Source: Ophiothrix spiculata (taxonomy: Eukaryota > Echinodermata > Ophiuroidea > Amphilepidida > Ophiotrichidae). Taken from it: a DNA stretch of 23,878 bases. This document shows, in pieces, positions 1 to 8,348 of the stretch (position 1 is its first letter; every line of letters starts with the position of its first letter). The notes under the pieces were generated by a model that did not search any database, was not told the origin of the DNA, and saw only the letters and a program-made list of their open reading frames with translations. Made by a program: the position numbers and the translations under genes. The DNA lies in the NCBI GenBank assembly GCA_000969725.1, contig JXSR01S011659.1. The stretch is one strand, 5' to 3'.

Positions 1-300
1 TAATAAACAAGCATTTATTACAAGCTTATTACTAGATTGTATAAAATCTTGAGATATTGGCTTCATTATGTCAGTGGCTGTTGAAATGATTGTTCAGGTG
101 ACAGAAGTACTGACCAAGCTGGACATTATATGCTGACCAAGGCTGGAATTCTACAATGAGTCATTCAAATTTATTGAAATATGGCAGCTATTTCACTAAC
201 AACTTTCTTGCATTCACATGACAATTTATTGTGCTGTACTACAGATTGTAACAGGAAAAAAGATGCATTTTGATCAGTAGCGTAACTGGCTGGAGGTTGG
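1..300. repeat. Divergent copy of a dispersed noncoding repeat at the window edge
   Basis: Around 80-115 the sequence GTCAGTGGCTGTTGAAATG, followed by a TTGTTCAGGTGACA block, resembles the left arm of the hairpin at 12609-12677. Around 180-225 the pair GGCAGCTATT and CATTCACATGACAA recurs, with changes, near 9193-9235, near 2055-2085 and at 12215-12240. The alignment was made by eye and the copies are clearly diverged, so family boundaries are uncertain. No coding capacity is visible. The stretch lies in the IDE intron upstream of the first visible exon. Confidence 0.4.
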
Positions 301-745
301 ACAGGCAGGGGGGAATTCCCTTTCACCATTTTATTTCCCTGCATGTTGATCTTGATTTAATCATTTAAACATTGTCATGCAAAAACAACAGCCACTTCAA
401 GTGCTAATTGTAGCCACATAAATGTCAATAGTTGCCAAATAAATAGCCCTTTCAATCAAAAAAGTCTTTACAACATCACTTTTTTATGAAGAGAGAGATT
501 GTAAGTGCTTGTTTTGCAAATATAAACAGAGTAGTAATGGAAATGTTTCTGGTGTTTTACTGAATTGAATACACATTAATGTAGCAATTAGGAAAAAAAA
601 GTTGTGTTGCCCTTGTCCGGCCTGAAGAAAATTTTGAAATTTTCTGACCGGTATTTTTATATTTATTTTTGTACCCTTGTTTTTGATATATATGTGGTCC
701 TGATCTTCTTTTGATACAATATTGCAACCTTAATTTGTTGATGAG
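301..745. other. Intronic AT-rich DNA without a recognised gene
   Basis: No exon or RNA gene is recognised. A small hairpin lies near 618-650, where a CCGG block at each end flanks GAAAATTT and AAATTTTC. Open frames here are short, AT-rich and without recognisable protein motifs. Confidence 0.5.
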
Positions 746-790
746 GTCAAAGGTCACATACATGGTCAAAGGTCATGAGGTCAATCACCG
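746..790 (+). repeat. Short cluster of AGGTCA-like motifs
   Basis: Four GGTCA-type hexamers occur in about 40 bases: GAGGTCAAAGGTCACAT, then GGTCAAAGGTCATGAGGTCA. AGGTCA is the nuclear-receptor half-site, and AGGTCAAAGGTCA is a DR1-like arrangement. The same motif is enriched in the dispersed repeat at about 19080-19260, so a repeat origin is more likely than selected regulatory function. Confidence 0.35.
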
Positions 791-844
791 CACACTACAA
801 GATATAAGAAGCTGACATTTAACACCTCAAGTCTCATGCGCAAA

Positions 845-900
845 CCAAACCCTATTAATAACCTGCGCAAATCAAACCCTATTAATAACCTGCGCAATAG
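845..900 (+). repeat. 27-bp tandem duplication
   Basis: The motif AAACCCTATTAATAACCTG followed by CGCAA occurs twice with a period of 27 bases, starting at about 847 and 874. The second copy runs straight into the left arm of the foldback element described next, so this may be a duplicated terminus of that element. Confidence 0.65.
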
Positions 901-1266
901 CGCGATCCAATCTAATAAGATTATTTCTACTTTTGCGCAATCAACTGCGCGGTCATTATCAGGTAACAATGACTTCTTATAATGACCTGCGTATATGATG
1001 TCATAAGCACTTAATGCGTTTTCTCATAAAACACCAATCAAGCACGCGTATGCACCACACACACGCGCGTTTATCATATTACGCGATGATCGTCATGCCT
1101 GGACTGATCCAAATTCTCTTATAGGGATAAGTAGACCTTTAAGTAAGAAATATGTTTAATAAAGTATTTCTTTATAAAATCACGTATAAAAGGCATTTAA
1201 AGTGTCGAAAGACCGTTATTAATGACAATAATAACTTTGCACCATCTTTTAATTCGGTCGTCGTTT

Positions 1267-1347
1267 AAAATCGGAGGTGTTTGTTTTGTGCCTCGGTACT
1301 TTTCTTCGGGAGAAAAGTACCTCGGCCCAAAACAAACACCTCCGATT
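1267..1347. repeat. Inner hairpin 1 of the foldback element
   Basis: The left arm at 1267-1303 contains ATCGGAGGTGTTTGTTTTG and GGTACTTTTC. The right arm at 1314-1347 is its near-complement. The loop is about ten bases around CTTCGGGAGA. It repeats the arm sequence of the hairpin at 1390-1489. Confidence 0.7.
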
Positions 1348-1389
1348 AGACAATAATAACTGCGCACCATCTTTTTTGAGGTCATTGTT

Positions 1390-1489
1390 TAAAATCGGAG
1401 GTGTTTGTTTTGGGCCGAGGTACTTTTCTGAGGGAGCGTAGCTCCCGAAGAAAAGTACCGACGCACAAAACAAACACCAACGATTTTAA
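1390..1489. repeat. Inner hairpin 2 of the foldback element, with its own loop stem
   Basis: Arms at 1390-1430 and 1449-1489 are near-complementary. The loop contains GGGAGCGTAGCTCCC, itself a short palindrome, giving a cruciform-like tip. The arm sequence matches hairpin 1 in the same orientation, so the two hairpins look like duplicates. Confidence 0.7.
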
Positions 1490-2117
1490 ACAATGACCGA
1501 ATTAAAAGATGGTGCAAAGTTATTATTGTCATTAATAACCGTAATTTTATCTTTAAAATCCTTACTGATTTTGACCAAAAACGGGTGAAAATCATAATTT
1601 TATTTAGTTTGTTTCTTTGCCATCTGCTAAAATATCAATCGGTCTAGGCACTGCGTCCGCGTTGCGTTTAGTCAAACGCGACCTCCGCGATATCATTACG
1701 TGCGCGTAATGCTACGTTTAAAGCAAACGCGCTACGCGGGTCATTAACAGAAGTCATTGTTACCTGATAATGACCGCGCAGTAGTTTGCGTAAAAGTAGA
1801 AATAATCTTACTAGATTGGATCGCGCTATTACGCAGGTTATTAATTTTAAACAATGACCTCAAAAAAGATGGTGCGCAGTCATTATTGTCTAACTAATGA
1901 AAAGGGGTGTTGAGTAGTATCTACCAAGACAAGACAAGACACGGTCAAGTTATAAGATCCAGAGTGCAGGGCCCCATTCCTTGTACATTCAACTCCCAAC
2001 CCTGACATTTTGTTAAGCCTATATTGACAAGGTGTTGCATAAATTTAATGTATGGTAGCTTTTGCAGATGGCACTTGCACTCATGTAAGAAAATGAGCTG
2101 CACTGAAATGCTGCAAC

Positions 2118-2210
2118 TCTTGGGAGCTTGTGTGTTCTAGCGGAATAGAGCAGGACTCGTATTCAGTAGGTCGTGAGTTCGAGCCCCATTAGCACCAGCG
2201 AGTAATGCTC
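2118..2210 (+). repeat. tRNA-like SINE head or tRNA pseudogene
   Basis: A box-A-like TAGCGGAATAGAGCAG at about 2139-2154 is followed by a box-B-like GAGTTCGAGCCCC at 2175-2187, the spacing expected of an RNA polymerase III internal promoter. The flanking bases do not make a clean seven-pair acceptor stem, so a working tRNA gene is unlikely. It sits just before the first visible IDE exon and probably marks a tRNA-derived SINE fragment. Confidence 0.5.
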
Positions 2211-2255
2211 TTGTATCTAAAATATTGACTTGCGTTTTGTGGTTTATTTGAATAG

Positions 2256-2380
2256 GTTATATTGTGTTTAGTGGTCCAAGAAGATCTAATGGCGTACAAG
2301 GTTTACGATTCATCATTCAGTCAGACAAGCCGCCACAGTATCTGGACATCAGAATTGAAGCATTCTTGAAGAGCATGGAG
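2256..2380 (+). CDS. IDE: Insulin-degrading enzyme, visible exon 1 of 4
   Basis: IDE is a zinc metalloprotease of family M16A that degrades insulin, amyloid-beta and other small peptides in the cytosol and peroxisome. The exon follows AATAG and opens in phase 1: two bases complete a glycine codon, then comes tyrosine. It encodes [20 protein letters not shown], then [21 protein letters not shown], very close to human IDE from Tyr831. Tyr831 of human IDE contributes to substrate binding in the catalytic chamber, so this is domain 4 of the proteolytic cage. DKPPQY corresponds to the conserved EKPPHY (SlyX) motif. The donor GTAAGTG follows at 2381 and the exon ends in phase 0. The preceding exon, which would encode the RTKEQL-like segment, was not found upstream. 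Confidence 0.95.
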
Positions 2381-2651
2381 GTAAGTGAGGAGAAAACTAA
2401 AAGAATTACTCCTCCTCCCCCTGGAGGAGTTGAAGTAGCCTTCTTTTTCTGTTTTGAAAGATTTTGAGGCTGACTCATAGATTTCAGAGTTCCCAGTTTT
2501 AAGTTTGAACAAAATTCAGTTTTTGAAGCTTGATTTATTTCTTTATAACATAAGTTTTATGTACTATCATTTGTTGGCAACATTTGGAGCATTTTGCCAG
2601 ATTTTGTGTCCTTTTCAAGCTTTTTTAATGAAGTAATTGACATCTCTGAGA

Positions 2652-2735
2652 TTATGAGAATCCAGACTGTGTATGTTGCCTAGTGTAATGGCGACATTAG
2701 CCATAGAGCTCAAATTGGATCATACGAGTCCATTT
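2652..2735 (+). repeat. Dispersed repeat, copy 1
   Basis: The segment with GACTGTGTATGTTGCC, TGTGTAATGGC-like and GCTCAAAT blocks aligns by eye to 21245-21305, where GGACTGTGTATACCAGCC, TGTGTAATGGCATCATCAGC and GCGCTCAAATGG occur in the same order and spacing. It is probably a diverged SINE or MITE fragment; the family is not recognised. Confidence 0.5.
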
Positions 2736-2854
2736 GGGTCTTGGTTGTATAGAGTTCTGTACAGAGAGTTAGTTGCGCGTAGGAACAAATAGCACAAAAC
2801 ACTTTATGCAGACAGTTGGCCAAGCTAGCACAAAGCATGTGTGAATGTTTTCAA

Positions 2855-4222
2855 ATTTATTTATTTAATCTTTCTTTAAGCAGGGTAGCCCCTTCAATGA
2901 TCAGCATTGATTTCCAAGGAGGCCCTGCATACAATAGTTGAATATAAACAATTTACATGGTAGTTGAACATAAACAACATGGTTTTATACATACATGGTA
3001 CACGAAGTATATATGGTATAAGCATGGAAAAATCAAATAATATTTAAGAACATTTTATAACACAAAGTTGTTTCAATTGTTTGACACTATATTCAGAAAA
3101 GTTACATCTAACTTCAACAGGGAGATTGTTCCATATTCTAAGTGCACGAGAATTAACAGTTCTATTTCCTGCACCAATATTCCATTAAGGTTCATAAAGA
3201 CAGTTGTTACTTTGACTTCTAGTACCCTTAGAATGAATATTAGACATAAAAATGAACTGAGAAGAGAGATATTCAGGTGCTATACCTTTCACGCACTTCA
3301 AAATCATAGTAATCATATGGTTGTACCACCTATCAGTAAGCTTGTTCCATTATTGTAAAGCATGCATCATATCATTTACTGGAGTTCTTATATCAGCAGA
3401 TAGAATAATGCGTGCAAGTCTGTTCTGAAGTACTTGAAGTGAATTAAGAAGTTCGTTAGAGGTATCGGTCCATACACAACAATGATAATCAAAGTTGAGC
3501 AAAACAATAGCATTACCAAGCATAACAAGAATATCTTTAGGAACAAAGTATTTGGCACGTCTGATTACACCTCATCGTTTAGAAATCTTAGTAGACATTT
3601 GATGTATATGTTCAGACCAAGTCAATAGTGGGTCAAAAGTGACACCGAGATACTTAAATTCATTCACATGTTCATTAATATTGTCATTATACTGAATAGT
3701 AACATCATTAAATTTATCAAGTGTATGATGTGTACCGAAGACCATAAGTTTTGTCTTTTTAATATTGAGAGTAAGTTTGTTAAACCACTTAGCGGTACTA
3801 CATAAGTTAGATTGTAATTTCTGTTGAAGAGTTCTAGGATCATTTGCAGTACAAAGGAGTGTTGTATCGTCTGCGTACATGACACATTTACAATTAACAT
3901 TATTTGGCAAACTATTTACAAATATAATAAAAAGAAGAGGTCCTAGAATTGACCCCTGTGGTATTTCATTACCCATATGTTTAAACTCAGAGAGTGTAGA
4001 ATTAACATTTACAGCTCGAGTTCTATTGCTCAAGTACGATTCAAACCATTTGAGTTCATCACCTTTAATACCATAATGATTCAGTTTGTCAATGAGAAGA
4101 GAGTGGTTTACACAATCAAAAGCTTTCTTAAGATCTAAAAATATAACCCCTGTGGCATTACCATCAAATGACAAGTTCTGATGTATGATTGGTAGAAATA
4201 GTGTACTCCCAAATTGATATCA
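2855..4222 (-). mobile_element. 5'-truncated LINE (CR1/L2/Rex1-like, Jockey group) inside an IDE intron
   Basis: Read on the minus strand, the element has the C-terminal part of a reverse transcriptase ORF (4222 down to 3044), then a short 3' UTR with GGGCCTCCTTGGAAATCAAT and GAAGGGGCTACCCTG, and a tail of AAATAAATAAAT-type repeats near 2855-2870. That order and tail suit CR1/L2/Rex1-type non-LTR retrotransposons. The endonuclease and the first RT motifs are missing, so it is a 5'-truncated copy, the usual result of interrupted target-primed reverse transcription. It lies opposite to IDE and is removed with the intron. Exact clade assignment is inference. Confidence 0.85.
3044..4222 (-). pseudogene. 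Non-LTR reverse transcriptase fragment, broken
   Basis: From 4174 down, the frame shows RT motif A (GVIFLDLKKAFDCVNHSLL), motif B (IPQGSILGPLLF), motif C with the catalytic YADDT, then a FKYLGVTFD block typical of LINE RTs. The 4174-3575 part is open for 200 codons. It then meets a TGA at 3572-3574, but the same frame continues as GVIRRAKYFVPKDILVMLG and later a YHCCVWTD block. A second stop, TAA at 3185-3187, precedes NIGAGNRTVNSRALRIWNNL, the usual C-terminal LPVEVR-type region. The frame ends at TAA 3044-3046. The two in-frame stops and the missing N-terminus make this an inactive copy, but few lesions over ~1.1 kb suggest moderate age. Upstream of 4174 the frame stays open to about 4222 with QFGSTLFLPIIHQNLS. 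Confidence 0.88.
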
Positions 4223-4431
4223 ACTCCATGTTGGAAACCAAATGGCGCTGAGTCTTGTATCATCCCATCAAAACTATTGGTTGGTAATTAGGTGGATTTT
4301 ACCAGCTTCTGTGCAATTCCTGGTCATCAATGTTGTCAGAGGCAAGTGGTACATTTATAAACAAAATCACTAACGTCAACAGAATAACAACACAAGATGA
4401 TGTAACACTGTTGTTGTTTTCACATTTTCAG

Positions 4432-4579
4432 ACTTACATTGAGGAAATGACAGAGGAAGCATATCAGAAACATGTAACAGCCTTGGCATTGAGACGGCTT
4501 GAGAAACCCAAGAAACTGACCAGTGAAGCTGGCAGGTACTGGGTAGAAATCAAGAGTGGCCAGTATAACTTTGAAAGAG
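4432..4579 (+). CDS. IDE: Insulin-degrading enzyme, visible exon 2 of 4
   Basis: The exon follows the acceptor TTTTCAG and encodes [20 protein letters not shown], then [20 protein letters not shown] and KSGQYNFER. It matches human IDE from SIEDMTEEAFQKH through RRLDKPKKLSAE to QQYNFDR. The segment is helical, belongs to domain 4, and follows directly on the ME ending of the previous exon in phase 0. It ends after AGA G, phase 1, with donor GTAAGAC at 4580. Reading past the donor gives only two more residues and then a stop, which supports the splice site. The frame is also open upstream of 4432, but those residues do not resemble IDE and are intronic. Confidence 0.95.
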
Positions 4580-5957
4580 GTAAGACATAGTGGAGGGACT
4601 AAGTGTAGTTTTAGGGTTAGGGTTCAGTGCATGTAAGGGTTAGAACGATCCTCACTTACATGAAATCATCAGGGCAAAGTGTGACAGGTCACTATGAACG
4701 GCAATAAAGGAGCATAGCAGTGGTATATCACTAGCCTCTACCATTCATAGGCCTACATAAACATAAAAACATTAGACAAATCTCACATAAAGACATAAAT
4801 CAGTAAAATATTGCATTGAAGGTATGACCGCTATCTTTAAAGAAAAAATCCCTGCATTTTCTAAGTAATTGCATACTTTAAAGTCATGCAGAGCACCAGA
4901 CGTAAATATCAAAAACAGCCATTTTGGAATAAATGATTTTCAAGTTGGTACTTTGGGGGATAGATACCAATTCAGCGCAAAGTTTTGGTTTTTTTAACTT
5001 CAGCAATATTTTTCTCGGGAATTTGAACTTGATGTTGGCAGCAATTTGATTTTTCATATTATCTTTCAAGAACAAAATATTAGATGTAAGTTAGGGGCAG
5101 TCACCTGTTTTTATTTTTATTTATTTTCTGTTCATTTTTGTTGAATATGAAAAATACATGACAAAATGATAAGAAGAAGTCAGGGTTCTTAGTTTCAGTG
5201 TTCTTAGTTTCTTTTGAGTTATATATGCTTTTACAGGTTACTCGTTTTATCAATTTTCCACTGTTTAGGGATAAGGTTTAGGGAAGTTTAATGGTTTGGG
5301 TCAAGTTAGTGTCGGGCAAAGTAATACTAACTTTTGAGTATACAAGTTAACAATTGGAGTATAGGGTTATTGTTAGTTAGGGACAGAGTAAGTCAAGTTA
5401 CTGTTTGGTTTAGAAATAAGATACAGATTTTTGCAACAGGATCAAGTTCAAGTTTCTGGAACCAGGTGGAATTTCTCAAAAAGATAAAAATGGCTGCTAG
5501 TTTTCAGGTAATAGACTTTTACACTGGTTCAAATTTGTGTTTTTGTTTTTATGTTCCTTGAAAAAAGCTTGGAAGTAGGGTTAGATTTGATATATAGGGT
5601 TTATTTCATAGTTTTAGGTTAGTTGTAGGGTTAAGGTGGAGTAAGTGTTTGGGTCAAGGCGCCAAGATTTTGGGCTATATAAATATAATACCTGATACCA
5701 TGGCCGACTACAGACCCTGTAGCAATACCTGTTACTTGCTGTAGTCATAGAATAATAGAATTTTATATATAAATTGGTTAAGTTAAATTTTCCATGGCGT
5801 CTTTCTTATTTCATTGGAGTCAAATGTATAGAAATCCAAACACGTAATGCATTTTTAGTTTGAACAATTTATGGTGTAGACATTAATAAGAGCAAGGGCG
5901 TAAAAAAGGAACAATGTGGCAATTTATTGGTAAAATAATATCATCTGAAAATTTCAG
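4580..5957 (+). other. IDE: IDE intron between visible exons 2 and 3
   Basis: The intron runs from GTAAGAC to AATTTCAG, about 1.38 kb. It holds a short TTAGGG-like stretch (4611-4622, two units only) and GTTAGGG-like motifs near 5260-5400 and 5575-5640. No transposon with clear ends and no RNA gene was recognised. Confidence 0.85.
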
Positions 5958-6160
5958 CCAACATCGAAGTAGCCGAATTAAAGAAAATCACCAAAGCAGA
6001 TGTGCTGTCGTTCTACCGGGATTTGTTATCCTCCGAGTCCAATCAACGCCACAAGGTCTCAGTGCATGTGATGCCATCTACTATGCCAAGCAGCGTACCT
6101 GCTGGGGATGTGCCCGATGCTACTGTACCTAACAGTGTCAATGTCGTGGCAACAAAAGAG
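5958..6160 (+). CDS. IDE: Insulin-degrading enzyme, visible exon 3 of 4
   Basis: The exon opens in phase 1; the split codon G|CC gives alanine. It then encodes NIEVAELKKITKADVLSFYR, DLLSSESNQRHKVSVHVMPS and a variable stretch ending VVATKE. The human counterpart is NTEVAYLKTLTKEDIIKFYK followed by RRHKVSVHVLAREM. RHKVSVHV is the most conserved block and fixes the frame. The stretch after it (TMPSSVPAGDVPDATVPNSV) is poorly conserved, as the same loop is among animal IDEs. The donor GTAGGC at 6161 is weaker than the other two, but the phase-0 junction to the next exon gives the expected protein with no length change. Confidence 0.95.
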
Positions 6161-7002
6161 GTAGGCCACATTCTCTTGTATACTTTGATTTATTCATCAA
6201 TAAATAGGAAGGAATTGTTGAGGCTTTTCATTTTCTGCAAGCAAAGGTAATCCCAATCAAATGTATGTCCAAGATGTTGATGTGCAAGACATAGTTATGA
6301 AAAGCACTGCATATACTGCAGCTGTGCTGTGTTTGTTAATGTGAGTATTTAGAGTGTCAATTGTTTCTGAGCATTCACTAAATAAATGTGTGAAATAACA
6401 AGGAAGTTTTCAAAAAAAAAGAAACTGTATATTGGATGGTAACTTCAATGAAGAGTGTCTTTAATGTAACAAAAAGTAAAAACCAGTAAGTTTAAATTGG
6501 ACATACAATTTTATTGGCAGGCAGTGGACTTCACAAAGGATGAGAGTTATATGTTTAATTTTTTTCTGCTTGCAAATGAGTCGATTAGTATATTGATTAG
6601 TTCTCGCTAGCTCAGTCGGTTAGTTCTCAGACTGTTAAAGATAAGATATCGATCGTTCCGCGTTCGAGTCCACCTGGGAGCTGAGTGTGCGAAAACTGTA
6701 TATTCTATGAGGGTATGAATTGCTCAAGCTAGGGTTGCGCCAATTTATGTAGGCCGCAGTAAGCCCTTTGGCCCCAGGTAGTGATTTAAACCCAATGATT
6801 AGAACTGCTCTGTAAAGTGTGCTGAGGCTGTGTGGAATTACAAGTCAGGGGGACCGGGTAGTGCACTATAAATCACCTGCAATTTAATAATATAATTTTG
6901 ATTTTAATTGTCCAGCAGATATCATAGAAAGCCATCAAGGCAAACGATCCTCGTTTACATCTTTACTTATGTACTTTCTCTGATTTCATTTTTATTATGT
7001 AG
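6161..7002 (+). other. IDE: Last IDE intron
   Basis: The intron runs from GTAGGC to ATTATGTAG, about 0.84 kb. It contains a tRNA-derived SINE in its second half. The 6240-6590 part is AT-rich with no recognised element. Confidence 0.85.
6600..6900 (+). repeat. tRNA-derived SINE
   Basis: Box A is TAGCTCAGTCGGTTAG at 6608-6623 and box B is GTTCGAGTCC at 6662-6671, a good pol III promoter pair. About 150 bases of body follow, then a tail-like block with TCTGTAAAGTGTGCTGAGGC and GTGCACTATAAAT, ending in AATTTAATAATATAATTT. A GTAAAG...GAG...CACTATAAAT block resembles the L2/CR1-derived 3' tails of many animal SINEs, which would explain mobilisation by a partner LINE; that link is inference. It lies in sense orientation inside the last IDE intron. 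Confidence 0.75.
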
Positions 7003-7101
7003 CCAACCTTGATTGAAGATGTAACCAGCTTCAAGAGCAGTCTACCACTCTTCCCCATGGCGACACCATTCAATGCAGGAGCAGGGAAATCCAAGTTATA
7101 A
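7003..7101 (+). CDS. IDE: Insulin-degrading enzyme, last coding exon
   Basis: The exon encodes PTLIEDVTSFKSSLPLFPMA, then TPFNAGAGKSKL and the TAA stop at 7099-7101. Human IDE ends with a matching FKRGLPLFPL block and a final AKL. The last three residues here are Ser-Lys-Leu, the canonical type-1 peroxisomal targeting signal read by PEX5, so a peroxisomal pool of the enzyme is likely besides the cytosolic one. All four visible exons together give 190 residues against 189 in the human enzyme, and all junction phases agree, so the gene end looks intact. No polyadenylation site could be fixed: AATAAA occurs near 7437 and 7788, both inside a MITE. Confidence 0.95.
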   Translation, partial: PTLIEDVTSFKSSLPLFPMATPFNAGAGKSKL

Positions 7102-7102
7102 A

Positions 7103-7320
7103 TAGGTGTGATATGGGTGGTTTGAGGAGGAGAGGGTGACCGAGGAAGACTTGGTGGATGCAGATGGAAGAGGAGAGTAAGAGGGTTGGGTTAGAGAGGG
7201 AGGACGCGTTGAATCAGGTGAGGTGGAGGGAGGGAGTGAGGGCGGTTGTCACGAGTGTGAGGTGAATCCGACCACCCCCCTGATGGGGATAAAACCAGAT
7301 TTAAAATCTTGGATTACTTC
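7103..7320 (+). mobile_element. 3' end of a LINE right after the IDE stop codon
   Basis: A frame from about 7110 reads MGGLRRRG, a TGA at 7137-7139 (one change from the CGA expected in a GRPRKTW motif), then PRKTWWMQMEEESKRVGLER, EDALNQVRWREGVRAVVTSV and a stop at 7263-7265. GRPRKTW...GL..EDALN...WR is the characteristic C-terminus of a large group of invertebrate non-LTR reverse transcriptases. The following IRPPP-like and GDKTRFKI-like sequence also resembles their 3' end. Only the last ~50 codons and a short 3' UTR are present, in the same orientation as IDE, starting within about 10 bases of its stop codon. The exact LINE clade is not assigned. Confidence 0.75.
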
Positions 7321-7327
7321 TACTACA

Positions 7328-7828
7328 TACACTCACACTCTAAAGTATTTCCGCACAATTAAAAATGTTCAAAAACCTTGTTTTTATATTGTATGACCTA
7401 GATACTAGTATTATAGGTAACTTATCTATTCAATATGAATAAATCAATGTTTCTTTTAATATTTGATCTTTCATTGCTATAGAAATGGTTGATTTCATGG
7501 ACCATATACAAATACATCACAAGTACAAATCTCATTACTATGTAACTAATCAGTTTTTCATAACCTCATTATTACCTTGTAACAGGATAGAATATTTTCA
7601 GGTTGTAAGTTTTAAAACAAATGCGCAGAAATGTATATAAAATCATTTTTTATGTTCAGATGAAAGTAGTATTGTGCATTACATGCCATATATTCAAATG
7701 CAATGAATGCAATTCCGGAATAGTTACTTAAATAATTATACAACATAGACTCTGTCAAAATGGTGAAAATTGGATAAACACCTTTTGAATAAAGGTTTTG
7801 TGCGGAAATACTTTAGAGCGGCAGTGTA
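7328..7828. mobile_element. Tc1/mariner-like MITE of about 500 bp
   Basis: The left end CTCTAAAGTATTTCCGCACA (7338-7357) and the right end, its exact complement (7799-7818), form a perfect 20-bp inverted repeat. It extends less perfectly outward to CACT next to TA at 7328-7329 and 7827-7828. TA target duplication and a CACTG-type terminus suit the Tc1/mariner superfamily. The interior is AT-rich with no transposase frame, so it is non-autonomous. It lies directly after the LINE tail and possibly within the IDE 3' UTR. Confidence 0.85.
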
Positions 7829-8030
7829 GGCTACTGTGTTGTAATCACTATCGGGAAGCTAGCGAGGTGACCTTGAGGATGAAAACTGGATCATGAATTA
7901 CCCCCTTTAACTCAAAATCGGCAATAGAGAGCTAACTAGGAGATTATGGCATGGATCAGGGATTGCTCCTCTAGTGGAAATGGGTACACACATGTAGATA
8001 GTTTTGTTATGGCTTGGTATAAAAGTAAGC
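7829..8030. other. Spacer between two MITEs, no feature seen
   Basis: About 200 bases of mixed sequence without a recognised gene or element end. Confidence 0.5.
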
Positions 8031-8348
8031 TTAACTCTTTCACTCTGACAAGCCGCTCACAGTGGCCCTCAAATGCGTGCACGATCGGCCGAAATTTCTA
8101 ATTTGACATAATTTATTCAAATAACTCTAAAAATAAAACTACAAGCCCAAATTATTTGAAAATTCGCCAGCAAGCAGTTAAAACAAAGGGCTATCTAACA
8201 CTATCATTTTTATTAGCAAAGAGGGTAACCCTGGTGCACTACAATTATAATATGCTATCATAAAGTGAGGTGTCTGTGAGCCGCTCTGAGCGGCTTGCCG
8301 TCCAAATAGGACATATTGTTAAAATTTATTACGGAGTGAAAGAGTTAA
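8031..8348. mobile_element. piggyBac-like MITE of 318 bp
   Basis: The ends TTAACTCTTTCACTC (8031-8045) and GAGTGAAAGAGTTAA (8334-8348) are perfect 15-base complements including TTAA. TTAA targets and a CTCTTTCACT-type start are typical of piggyBac elements. Subterminal inverted motifs also occur: CAAGCCGCTCA near 8049 and TGAGCGGCTTG near 8287. No coding frame is present. The intact TTAA ends and perfect terminal repeats suggest a fairly young or well-preserved insertion. Confidence 0.85.

Larger units (their letters stand above)
880..1900. mobile_element. Nested foldback DNA element of about 1 kb
   Basis: Several long inverted repeats are stacked here. The outer arms are 881-992 and 1737-1848, differing at only scattered bases; both carry a TAGCGCGATCCAATCTA-like block and TCATTATCAGGTAACAATGA. 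A middle pair is 1214-1275 and 1480-1540, including AAAGATGGTGCAAAGTTATT. Two inner hairpins share one sequence: 1267-1347 and 1390-1489, both built from TCGGAGGTGTTTGTTTTG and its complement. Sequence 1849-1895 is also complementary to 1349-1397. No transposase frame is visible, so the element is non-autonomous. The family is not recognised; foldback-like or a cluster of nested MITEs is inferred. CpG content is higher than in the flanks. Confidence 0.75.
2381..4431 (+). other. IDE: IDE intron between visible exons 1 and 2
   Basis: The intron runs from GTAAGTG to CACATTTTCAG, about 2.05 kb, with consensus splice ends. Most of it is a minus-strand LINE remnant (2855-4222). Near 2655-2730 lies a copy of a dispersed repeat also found near 21245-21305. 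The rest is plain AT-rich DNA. Confidence 0.85.

Noticed and set aside
880-1900. CRISPR-like or other spaced repeat array
   Set aside because: The repeats are inverted, unequal in spacing and lie in a eukaryotic intron; they are hairpins of a foldback element.
2138-2210. Functional tRNA gene
   Set aside because: Boxes A and B are present, but the acceptor stem does not pair cleanly.
4611-4626. TTAGGG units resembling telomere repeat
   Set aside because: Only two units; too short to mean an internal telomeric site.
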